Part shown: in pieces, positions 55,634-64,000 of the stretch
How the letters are laid out: each line of letters begins with the position of its first letter
How positions within the stretch are numbered: position 1 is the stretch's first letter
Assembly (NCBI GenBank): GCA_964036665.1
Contig: OZ038532.1
Location: 434,001-498,000 of the forward strand
Origin: Gordius sp. MW1
Lineage: Eukaryota > Nematomorpha > Gordioida > Gordea > Gordiidae
Reading direction: 5' to 3'
DNA length: 64,000 nucleotides
Notes under the pieces: generated by a model
Database searches by the model: none
Told to the model about the DNA's origin: nothing
Seen by the model: the letters and a program-made list of their open reading frames with translations, nothing else
Made by a program: the position numbers and the translations under genes

Positions 55634-56640
55634 AAAAAACACAAAAATCGCGTTTTTGGCAACTTTGACAGCGAATATTTAAAAAACTTGACGTATAGGA
55701 AAAAACTAAAAACATATTTGTGTTCACCGTGAAAAACTCTACCAGAATCTGCAAACAGTTTGCCGGTTGATTTTTCTTGTTGAACCGTGTAATTATATTC
55801 AAATAAAAATTTTATATTTTGCCGTAGAAAGTTTAAGATTGATAACTCTCAATAAATTTGCAAATAAATACATTATAAACACAAGGATAGTAAAATTTAA
55901 GAAGGGAGAGACATAACATTTTAGATTGGGAAATATAGGTCATTACTTTTCATAGCTTTTCTAATTTGTCATATTTATTTGAAGGGTGAGAAGGGGGGAA
56001 AAAATTTAAGACACGAAGATACCTTTTAATTGATAAAAATTTAACAATCAGGTATCCAATCTGTTTAATGTAGCCAGAATAAAAAACTATTTATATTTCC
56101 ACAAACTCAATTTAACTTTATTTTTATAAAATATTAACGCTAAATAGATTAATATTGAGTATTATTAATTAAACTTACTGAGCATTTTTTTGAAATTATT
56201 GAGCATTTTATATTTATAACTGAGCATTATTAAGTTTATTTACTGAGCATTTTTGAATTTTTTACTGAGCATTTAAATAACATCCATTAAAATATATTAT
56301 TATTTCAAAATATTTATTAATATTGTACTAAAGTAATTTATGAAATGGCTTTCAAAATTTAAATTTAGGGGTTGGGCCAAAATCATAGGATATTTTATGT
56401 AGATAAAAATTTATTTTGCACATATATAAAAAGAACTGAACAATTAATAAGAGTAACCAATTAAAATTCATTAAATGTTTATTACATTTTTTACCTGTTG
56501 TGTCACTTCTTTAAATTTTTGGAATACAAATTTGTACTAAATTAATATTTTATATAATATTGGTAATTTACTGATAAAATAGATTATCTATTCGAAATTT
56601 TCAAATTTGATCCGCGAAGTAAATTTAAATTGAAGTAAGT
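55634..56640. other. AT-rich stretch with small TGAGCATT repeats
   Basis: ACTGAGCATTTT recurs at about 56177, 56199, 56220, 56240 and 56263 in an AT-rich context. No gene seen. Confidence 0.4.
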
Positions 56641-56842
56641 ACCCAAACTAGACGTGTAATTTAAATATTTAACTAAAAAATTTTAATTTATAAAAAGTAA
56701 CTGCAACTTGAGTTACACAGTTACTGAAATAATGTAACTAACTCCCGTTACAGTTACCCTGAAGTAAAATTAACTGGTTACAGTTACTCTACTGAAGAAA
56801 AGGAACTAGTTCCAGGAACTAGTTACATGCTTAACAGCTCTG
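56640..56842. mobile_element. one end of a hAT-like element
   Basis: Ends GGAACTAGTTACATGCTTAA CAGCTCT, close to the GAACTAGTTCTTAACAGCTC TA terminus of the hAT element at 27699. Preceding subterminal GTTACAGTTAC repeats are different, so it is a related family. The other end was not identified. Confidence 0.5.
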
Positions 56843-57099
56843 ATTAAAAAGCATGCTGACTTAACAAAAAATTTGTATTTTAAGATTTTTTTATAATAAA
56901 ATTTACTTTGTACCTATATTAAATCCCATTTATTAATCATTTTGTACATACCAAATACTACAATTTTATGAGACTCTCAAAAAGCCTTTTACGACACAAG
57001 TTTTAATTAAAGCAAAATGTATTCTTGCACAATGCACAAACTTTTTATGTGTTACAATTAAGTATACACATTACCTTTAAAATGTTTTAGTTATAATTC

Positions 57100-57738
57100 A
57101 TGAGTAACAAAGGTTTAAATTTAGCGTTGTCGGTCCTAGTGATGTTACTGGCGTCCCCAATAGTGTGCGTATGGGTCAATCATCGCATTTTGAAGGTGAG
57201 TAAATTAAAACCACACCAACTACTAATGCTATTTAGTTGGGGGCTGGCTTTTCAAGGATTTTATTGCATTCCACCAGTGGTATATATTTTTATATTGTGA
57301 CACGGGTGTGCTATTATAGGATACTCACTCAGTTAGGTTAAATATTGTCGATTATAAGTAGCGTGAGCACTAATGGGAGTTGTCTTGTATAAGTGTTAAC
57401 CCCCTAGTTCTATTAAGGTTATGAATATTTAAGGTCGGCTAGTTAGTTTCAAATAGATTTAGTTCTAAAATAATTTTTAATACATGCAAAATAAATAATT
57501 AAATTGTTTTTAGGCAGACAAAAAGGTTGAAAATTTGGAAAGATGTAGAAAAGTAGGCAAAAGAGAATATTCTGCTCCTAGATTTCCATTTAAAGGTTGG
57601 AACAAGGTATTAATTATGAATCCATTCGTTGCGCTCATTAAAAGTATATTAGACACGACGATGTTGATAAAATTAATGCGATGATCGTCAAAAACAAAAA
57701 ATTACTTGAGAATCAAAGAAGATGGTGTATTCGTTAAA
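57100..57738 (+). CDS. secreted paralog, frameshifted last exon
   Basis: Exon 1, 57100-57195, encodes a signal peptide (MSNKGLNLALSVLVMLLASP, IVCVW) and ends at AAG/GTGAGT. Exon 2 starts at 57514 after TTTTTAG, phase 0. The frame runs to TGA at 57682-57684 (88 aa). However, the natural continuation lies in another frame: after LIKSIL the codons for DDVDKINAMIVKNKKLLENQ run to TAA at 57736-57738. This matches the end of the 41554 gene (DDDKFNEMILKNKEILEGQ). MNPFVALI also matches MNPIITLM. So it is a paralog sharing the last exon, with a recent 1-nt-type frameshift. It is either a fresh pseudogene or a shortened protein. Exon 1 is shared with the relic at 45.4 kb. AATAAA follows at 57789. Confidence 0.65.
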
Positions 57739-57948
57739 TTTTTTAATTATTTTATATCTCCGTCATATTTATATTTTCATTTATTCAAAATAAAATCTCA
57801 TTATACGCCCAGTTTAAGGTTAGTAATTATTAAAATTGTTATATTTCCAAAAGCGTGCTAAAATATTTGTTATTATCATTTTTACGCTATACACAAATTA
57901 ATACATAACATAGCATGTTTGTGTGTAGAATAGAGTCACTTCCATAGG

Positions 57949-58293
57949 TCAAGGCTTTACATCTAATATCTCTAAGCATTCAATTTCTTCGATATTTTCG
58001 TTGGTCAAATACATTTCGCATGGGTAGCATGGAATTCTGGTGCACGTGACATTCTTAGTTGCTGGACTACACTTTGTAACTTTGCTTGGACACTTTCGGC
58101 ATTTTTCATCCACTTTTCTATTTATACATGGGATGGCCCCTATATTGTGAACTATAAATATTTTCTCATGTTTATGGCTCCTTTTAATCGCTAACGGTTT
58201 TGGAGCTGTGGCTTCCAGATTCACTTTTTTCACGCTTTTAAAATTGTATAAATTACTCAAAGTTATTAACAAAATTATTAATTCACTAAACAT
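57949..58293 (-). CDS. secreted Cys-rich protein, single exon
   Basis: 114 aa from a genuine ATG (58293-58291) to TGA at 57951-57949. The N-terminus MFSELIILLITLSNLYNF is a signal peptide. A basic segment (SVKKVNLEATAPKPLAIKRS) is followed by a C-terminal domain with eight cysteines: IPC, EKC, RKCP, TKC, VTC, RIPC, YPC and IEC. The CxxCP and PCYPC spacing suggests a small disulfide-rich fold, but I recognise no family. It lies convergent with the 57100 gene, 210 bp apart at their 3' ends. No intron is needed, so it could be intronless or the last exon of a longer gene. Confidence 0.65.
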   Translation of the reverse strand: MFSELIILLITLSNLYNFKSVKKVNLEATAPKPLAIKRSHKHEKIFIVHNIGAIPCINRKVDEKCRKCPSKVTKCSPATKNVTCTRIPCYPCEMYLTNENIEEIECLEILDVKP

Positions 58294-58985
58294 TGTTGCA
58301 CATTCATGTGATATCGTTTCCTATACATAGTAAAATTGTGACGCACGCAATAATTCTTTTAGTATCTTAAAAATTATACCATTATCATAATATTCTCCAT
58401 ATAACTGATCATCCTACATTAATTACAAAGTTGTAATTCACAGTCTTAAATATTGGACTAAACCCTATATTTGACCAATTATTTTCTTGGCTATTTACTG
58501 TTTTATTGATTCCTTAACTAAATTAGTTGACAAACAAAATTATGTTATGAAAATCGTCTATAGAACAAATGTCAAAAATAGGCTTTCTCTAGCATATTGA
58601 CGTTTTAAATAATGTGACGAAGTAGCAAAGCTAAGACAAGCATTTCACCTTTTGAAATTCATTAATTGAAAAAAACATTAAAATGCGCTAAACAATTTAA
58701 AATGTCAAACATTTTACGGTAGATATATATAGTAAGATGACCTTTTTCACAAGTCTAAAATAGTTTGAAGTCACCTTTTGTAAATCTAACTTTGAAACGT
58801 AAATAATGATTAAGTTGAATCATTAGTGCAGAACCAAACATATAAACATACCTTACAAACTCAAAAAAACTGGCATTAAATGTAATCAACAACAGGGTGG
58901 TTTCCCACAGTGGAGATTTAATACTTGAAAGTGTGAAAATTAACACACGACCCAAATGCTATTAAGGTTGCCCATATATTAACTG
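58294..58985. other. intergenic, no gene seen
   Basis: Upstream side of the Cys-rich gene. I see no clear TATA box or further exon. Confidence 0.4.
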
Positions 58986-59148
58986 ACAAGGCGTAGCCAG
59001 GGGGTGGCAGAGGGGGGCGGCTACCCGTTCTAAATACAAAAATTCTTCAAAATTTAATATAATTATGGTTATAATTACAAAAAATTATCTTTTGCCCCTC
59101 CCTAAATCATTTTGGCCCCCTCTAAATCCAATCCTGGCTAGGCCAATG
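58986..59148. mobile_element. MITE, GGGCGTAGCCAGG family
   Basis: CAAGGCGTAGCCAGGGGGTG at the left and ATCCTGGCTAGGCCAATG at the right. Interior CCCTCCCTAAATCATTTTGG in the same orientation as 22402-22567. Confidence 0.75.
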
Positions 59149-59530
59149 TTAATTGACAACACCAAAACTAATAATAAACTTGACGTCAATATAAACTCTA
59201 TTTGAAAACGTTAGCAGTGCCAACAATCTGAGTGTCAAGTCAACCTATAGTTGGCAAGGTAGAGTAGCACAATATTTGAATTCCAATCGCATAGCTTGCG
59301 GCTCGTAATTAATAGTTACTCACCGTAATTAGATAACTACCGAAAAATGAATAGAACTAGAAGTCAATTAATTTTTTATTCTGACTTACGTGTTCAAACT
59401 TGATGAAAAAAGTAAAAAAATATTTATTTAAATTGAACTCCAAGCTACGATAAAACTTTAAGTTATTTATCAATAACTTGAATAAGGTTATCTGTAAAAT
59501 TTAACACACAAATTCCAAATAATAATGCGA

Positions 59531-59734
59531 TAGTGTTGCAAAAACGGCTGGGTTTTGTTTGATCGACCTTTGGTTTAACTAAGATTAATGTTGGCCTCTG
59601 CTCTGTTTTTCTAATTTCGACTAAGACTAAAGGCCGACTAAGAAAAGCAGACCAAAAAATCATTGGTCCCTTAGTGTTTAGTCGACAAAAATTAAAGGTC
59701 GATCAAATAAACCCCAGCGGTTTTTACAACACTA
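59531..59734. mobile_element. MITE, TGTTGTAAAAACGGCTGG family
   Basis: TAGTGTTGCAAAAACGGCTG at the left, CAGCGGTTTTTACAACACTA at the right: nearly perfect terminal inverted repeats ending in TA on both sides. It is the clearest copy for defining family ends. Confidence 0.85.
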
Positions 59735-59939
59735 CTGCTTTGCTTAAAAATTGTTTAATATAAAAAGCAACACAAATAGAAACGCACTTTAATCATAAAG
59801 TCAAACCAAAATTTTGACAACCCAGGACTCAATCAAAAATTTTAAAATATACCTCCAACAATAAATTGCAAAATTAAATTACTACCATAAAAACTCATTT
59901 CAAATAATTCGTTTTCTATGGGTTTTACGACACGACAAA

Positions 59940-61103
59940 ACTTGAGATCAAAAGACCTATCGCTATTGGCGGAGTATTTAGGAGGATTATTTCGAAAATA
60001 ATATGCAATAAAATTAAACCGATTCTTTCCATCAACCTAAGTCCACACCAATTAGGTTTTGGAATAAAGGGAGGCTGCGAAGCTGCTAGTCATGCCGCTA
60101 GGCTAGCCCTCGAATTCATACCATCGGACCATTGCATGGTCAAATTAGACTTTGCTAACGCTTTCAATTGCATTCGTAGAGACGTCCTTATTAAAAATTT
60201 TCTCGAGGATTTTCCAGAGTTCCATAACTACATCCTATTAAGTTATGGCTCAACATCCTTTTTAAGATTTGGGGATTCTACAGTTAAATCAACTGAAGGT
60301 ATCCAACAGGGTGACCCATTGGGTCCGCCATTATTTTGCTTAGGTATTCAAAGTTTAGTAGAAAAAATATCGCACGAATGCGACCTATTATTAAATATAT
60401 GGTACTTGGACGATGCCACCCTTTGTGGCCATCCTCGCGAAGTTTTTAAAGCTATCAAAATTATAAAAGAATTCGAACCAATTTTAAAACTTAGACTAAA
60501 TGAGACCAAATGTGAGATCTTTCAACCCCCTGACTACACATTATATCCCCACGTTACCCCTTTTTTAGCAATCAAGAAAGACGCTATGTGCCACCTTGGA
60601 TCGCCCATAGGCGGTAGAGTTGGACTCGCTACTTATTTGGAGAAAAATCTCTCTATTTTAAAGTCAAAATTAGATCTCTTAAAGTGTCTGCCTTCACACC
60701 ACGCTTTTTACATAATAAAAAACTATTTTAATATTTCAAAGATTCAGCACTGTTTTCGCTCTTCAAGTGCTTTTTTACACTCGGAAATTTTAAACCTCTT
60801 CGAACAAAATATTAAATCTATTTTACAATCTATTTTAAATATTAAATTCAATACTCATAGCTGGTTACAAGCTTCCCTACCAACCAAATCGGGTGGTTTA
60901 GGGATTCGCTCACCGGCCTCAATATCTCTAGTCTCCTTTATTTCATCTTATAAATCCGTACAAGATACCATTTTTAAGTTGTATCCGGTTAAAGAAGATC
61001 CGCTTCTACCCATTGCTTTAGCTACTTGGGAAAACAACACCAATCCCGAAACACATTTGCCACAAACCTCACGACAAAGAGATTGGGATGCCGGACTTGT
61101 GTT
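59940..61103 (+). pseudogene. reverse transcriptase domain, third copy
   Basis: Open frame from about 59940 through the RT palm and thumb to the hAT insertion. The first in-frame ATG (60136) lies in the middle of the RT, so it is not a true start. Catalytic YLDD is present at about 60400-60411. The polymerase domain itself has no stop in this copy. Confidence 0.85.
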
Positions 61104-61910
61104 CAGAGATCAGATTAACCGGCCCGGCCCGCTGCCCGAACAGGCCCGGCCCGGCCCGTGGGCCGGTGTCGGGCCGGGCAACTGTCATAAATTTTTTTTT
61201 CGGGCGGGCTCGGGCGGGCACGAAGAAGACAGCATTCGGGCAATTCGGGCTTAATGAGATTTTTTAGATAGTGTATTTTTTTGTTACTTTTCATTAAATT
61301 GCATATGAAAATGCTAAAAAATCGCCATCCGTCCCCAAGTTATTTTTACAATTTTTGCCAGAACCCCTTTATTTCCATCAAGTCCCTAGCTAGGTTATGA
61401 AAAGGATTAAAATATTTATATATATGCAGCCCTTTCATTGTTCATAATTCGCATGTGCCGTCTATACTTAGTACAAAAACGTCACGGCCAAATTGATACA
61501 ACGCCTGAAAGTGTTAAATTTCATTATAATATCATTTAATTTTTTTAAACAAATGATTTAACAAGGCTTCTCCAATTCGCTCTTATTATTCCCTTATCAC
61601 TCATCGCTATCGCTAAGCTCAAATATTTTAGAAAGACCAAATACTACGTTTTTTGACCAATTAGGATTAAAATTAAAGTACAAAAGTTTCATTTGAAAAA
61701 ATCATTCGACTTTTAAATATTGAAAGAATTTTAGGTCGCAAAATTTCGGGCCTAACAGGCAAATTTAATATTTCGGGCCGGGCATTTCGGGCAGCATTAA
61801 TGTTTCGGGCGGGCTCGGGCGGACACCAGAAGGGTTCGTGCGGGCAATGAGGTTCGAGAATTGAACCGGGCAGGGTTCGGGCAGAAAATTCCTAACAAAT
61901 CTGACCTCTG
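61104..61910. mobile_element. CGGGC-rich hAT-type MITE, complete
   Basis: 807 bp. Terminal inverted repeats CAGAGATCAGATT and AATCTGACCTCTG (one mismatch). Perfect 8-bp target duplication CTTGTGTT at 61096-61103 and 61911-61918, the hAT signature. GC-rich blocks (CCCGGCCCG runs, CGGGCGGGC) lie inside both ends, with an AT-rich centre and no transposase. Removing one duplication and the insert restores the retrotransposon reading frame (GLV then LHSVDYL), which confirms the boundaries. Confidence 0.93.
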
Positions 61911-62692
61911 CTTGTGTTGCACTCCGTTGATTATCTAATTTCGAGTAGCGATGCAAGTCAGTGTTCTAATTTAAGGTCGTTTTTGTTTGATGGCTCAGGT
62001 CACGAATGGCTAGAGGCCTACCCAAGCTGTCTCACCGGGATGATGCTGGAGGACTCGGAGCTTTCGTACTCCATAGCACTCCGGCTAGGGGTCAAATTTT
62101 CGAAGCCATTTACTTGCCGAAATTGCAGCATACTCGTAGACGAACAAGCCAGGCATCCCTTACACTGCCTGGCAAACAAATTCAAATATGCTAGACACAA
62201 TAAGGCCAACGCCTTAATTCAAAGTGCCCTGAAGAGAGCAAAGATTCCATCCATCTTGTAGACATCGGACCCCGCCTTGGAGGGACGTATGCGTCCTGAT
62301 GGATCTTCTTTAGTCCCATGGAGCAATGGTCTTCACCTTAAATGGGACTTCACATGTATTGACCTATTTGCCCCCTCTAACTGCAACAATGATTCTTTAG
62401 CGGTTGCAGAGGGGCGGAAAACCAATAAATACAAAGCCCTATTATCCTCAAATATTTTTATTCCATTGGTTGCTTCGTGTTCAGACACCTTTGGCAAACA
62501 GGACAGGCCTTAGCTTTTTTTAAAGAGGTTGGAAGACGTTCTCCCCCGTCTAAACATTCGGTACCCTTTTTACTAAAACAAAGGCTTGGTATTCTTATAG
62601 CCAAGTACAACTTTAAATCGTTCGCGGATTCTTGGCCAATTTTGGAAGATCCCCTCGATGATGATATATCCGAATAGTGTATTATTTTATTC
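61911..62692 (+). pseudogene. retrotransposon CCHC/endonuclease region, third copy
   Basis: Continues the third copy after the hAT insertion. MMLEDSELSYSIALRLGVKF precedes the CRNC...HPLHC zinc knuckle, then RHNKANALIQSALKRAKIP and a TAG. The same frame continues with GRMRPDGSSLVPWSNG and CIDLFAPSN. The last part (GRRSPPSKH to PLDDDISE, TAG) is in a shifted frame. Confidence 0.8.
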
Positions 62693-62767
62693 GGCGCATT
62701 TTGCCTTTTATATTTCATGTATTTATATTATATTACTGTCAGCGGAATTTTAACAAATAAACTTTTA

Positions 62768-62790
62768 AAAAAAAAAAAAAAAAAAAAAAT
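62768..62790 (+). other. poly(A) tail of the third retrotransposon copy
   Basis: A run of about 23 A follows AACAAATAAACTTTT, which includes a near-consensus polyadenylation signal (AATAAA at 62755). This marks the 3' boundary of the insertion. Confidence 0.85.
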
Positions 62791-63283
62791 TCTAAGGGCA
62801 AGGAAGGCATGGGTTATAGTAAGCTTCAGGGGTCAGTATTTTGTTTGGAGTGTCACCCTCAAAAATAAAATTTATACATTTCCAAGGTGAATTAAAACTA
62901 TCATTACTTTATTTAATCATTAATTGTGCTATAACATATGTTGCCGCATAAATGTAATTGTGTAATGTGTCAAGCAGTAGGTAATATAATACGAAGAATT
63001 ACAATAATAATTAAGGCGATATGGTAGAATCACGTAAATGTATAAGTTAATCAGATCGAGGGGGGGGGGGAAGAAGGGAAGGATAATGTCGAAAAGATAT
63101 TACGACCGAAAAAGTTATAATAAATCCCAACGTAGCCCATTCACTATATTCACCATATAGAACTGTGAATATGTAAGTGGTGAGTCTATGCCTTGTGTAA
63201 TGAGTGACGGATGTAGCTAGAGCAGAGAAACTAAAGCGAAAGCAAAAAATAGCAACATTTCGAAAATGGGAGGCACGAATAAT
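62791..63283. other. intergenic, no gene seen
   Basis: Contains a poly-G run at 63060-63070 and a minus-strand AATAAA (TTTATT near 62909) that could serve the terminal minus-strand gene. Confidence 0.35.
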
Positions 63284-63884
63284 TTAAAATTCGTTAGATA
63301 TGAAAAATTTGTCGCTCTTGGGTAAATCAGCCAACTCTTCGTAAGGAGATGCATTCAAGTTAAAAAGATATTTCAGGTACACTTCCAACTCCTCTGAATT
63401 ATCTTCCACCAGAAATTCCATTTCATAGCAGGAAGTTAGGGTCTCTGTTACAGGTCCTATTCCAATATGTTTTTCCAACATATGCCTATTTGATATATTG
63501 TTAAATATTAGCTAATATTATATGGATATCTTTGTTTTTCAAATTTTTTACTGTTTTGCACGTAAAACAGCTAATAAATTTGGAAAAAAAGAAGTTTAAA
63601 GTGAAAGCAGACGAAAATAAAAAGATTAAGATAATAATATAAAAAGGCCAAACTTACTTCATATCTTCACTAGCTAAGAATATGGTTTTGATGGATGAGT
63701 CATACTTAAATTTAGTGCTTTGTTCATCAGTAAAATAAAATATGAGCCAATCCCCAGCCCTTAGGGTAGAAGGTAAGTGATAATTAACCCCTATTTTATC
63801 TTCCTCAGCCCCCGTAGATCCGCATATGTCTGATACAGTCATTTCTCTGCCATCTTTGTTCTGGCCTGCCTCACAATCTGTCTC
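63284..63884 (-). CDS. unidentified gene, last two exons, runs off the window
   Basis: Exons 63884-63658 and 63485-63284 (TAA) join in phase 2 across a 172-bp GT-AG intron (GTAAGT donor), giving 142 codons. The upstream acceptor TCCTAG/GAG at 63885 shows that earlier exons lie outside the window. The sequence begins ETDCEAGQNKDGREM, continues CGSTGAEEDKIGVNYHLPST and RAGDWLIFYFTDEQSTKF, and ends in an acidic stretch (FLVEDNSEELEVYLKYLFNL). Three cysteines are present. I recognise no family. It may be an extracellular or cytoplasmic protein; the visible part has no membrane segment. Confidence 0.65.
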
Positions 63885-64000
63885 CTAGGATGCAAATTAT
63901 ATTATAAATGTGACTTAAATCAATTATTACCCAAAACAGCCCAGGACTCTAATTATAATAAATTTACAAAAGCTTATCATCACCCAACGAACCAATCAAT

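Larger units (their letters stand above)
59935..62790 (+). mobile_element. non-LTR retrotransposon, third copy, with hAT insertion
   Basis: Plus-strand, 5'-truncated inside the RT (starts at KLEIKRPIAIGGVFRRI), with a poly(A) tail at 62768-62790. RT: HQLGFGIKGGCE, MVKLDFANAFNCIRRDVLIK, GIQQGDPLGPPLFCLGIQ, WYLDDATLCGHP, LGSPIGG; then FYIIKNYFNISKIQHCFRSS and QASLPTKSGGLGIRSPAS. A hAT-type element (61104-61910) interrupts codons at DWDAGLV. The C-terminal part resumes at 61911 (HSVDYLISSSDASQ), with CRNCSILVDEQARHPLHC and PDGSSLVPWSNGLHLKWDFT followed by CIDLFAPSN. A TAG near 62258 and a frameshift near 62500 break it. It is the best-preserved copy of the family. Confidence 0.9.

Noticed and set aside
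60136-61254. 372-codon frame as an intact gene with a C-terminal Gly/Arg/Pro tail
   Set aside because: The ATG is internal to an RT domain that is open further upstream, and the tail after residue ~322 is translated hAT insertion sequence, so it is not a real protein end.

Overview
The window is AT-rich, intron-rich nuclear DNA from an invertebrate animal, probably an arthropod. Evidence for this is a glycoside hydrolase family 18 (chitinase) gene with a Thr-rich linker, an animal-type bifunctional mRNA capping enzyme split into 18 exons, short secreted-protein genes with 53-2600 bp introns, a selenocysteine tRNA sequence of animal type, and many animal transposons (hAT, non-LTR and LTR elements, MITEs). 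I could not determine the species. Nothing here is prokaryotic: most open frames in the window are chance openings in AT-rich DNA, and the real genes had to be assembled exon by exon from splice sites.

Layout. 1-5165: satellite-like block with a ~1.2 kb segment present twice (~2.96 kb apart), internal arrays with ~100-130 bp units, a separate 110 bp tandem array, and a recurring 15-bp palindrome. 5.5-6.46 kb (-): last three exons of a GH18 chitinase-like gene. 6.5-12.7 kb: MITEs and a dead non-LTR reverse transcriptase. 12.73-24.24 kb (-): complete mRNA capping enzyme gene, 18 exons, 583 aa, introns filled with repeats, an ornithine-decarboxylase-like pseudogene, and one GC-AG intron. 25.8-32.3 kb: transposon graveyard (two hAT elements with 8-bp target duplications, a retroviral-type integrase remnant, possible LTR, LINE/SINE tail). 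33.89-37.69 kb (+): four-exon gene for a small secreted Cys/Thr-rich protein. 38.48-38.82 kb: large (TTTA)n microsatellite. 41.55-43.42 kb (+): three-exon gene for a 252-aa secreted protein of no recognised family, with a TATA box. A decayed first exon (45.4 kb) and a second, frameshifted member (57.1-57.7 kb) are relatives of each other and of this gene's last exon, so this is a local secreted-protein family. 45.6-50.6, 52.7-55.1 and 59.9-62.8 kb: three large copies of one non-LTR retrotransposon family with a zinc finger, reverse transcriptase and C-terminal CCHC plus restriction-like endonuclease region. 57.95-58.29 kb (-): single-exon secreted Cys-rich protein. 63.28-63.88 kb (-): last two exons of an unidentified gene that runs off the right edge.

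The most unusual object is at 47511-49582. An LTR-type element sits inside the 45.6-50.6 kb retrotransposon. It has a 544-bp near-perfect inverted repeat of its LTR, and the 60-nt spacer is the 3' portion of selenocysteine tRNA, CCA end included. This looks like a fixed by-product of tRNA-primed reverse transcription. The genes do not form an operon or pathway. The window is one housekeeping gene, several secreted-protein genes and layered, nested mobile elements.
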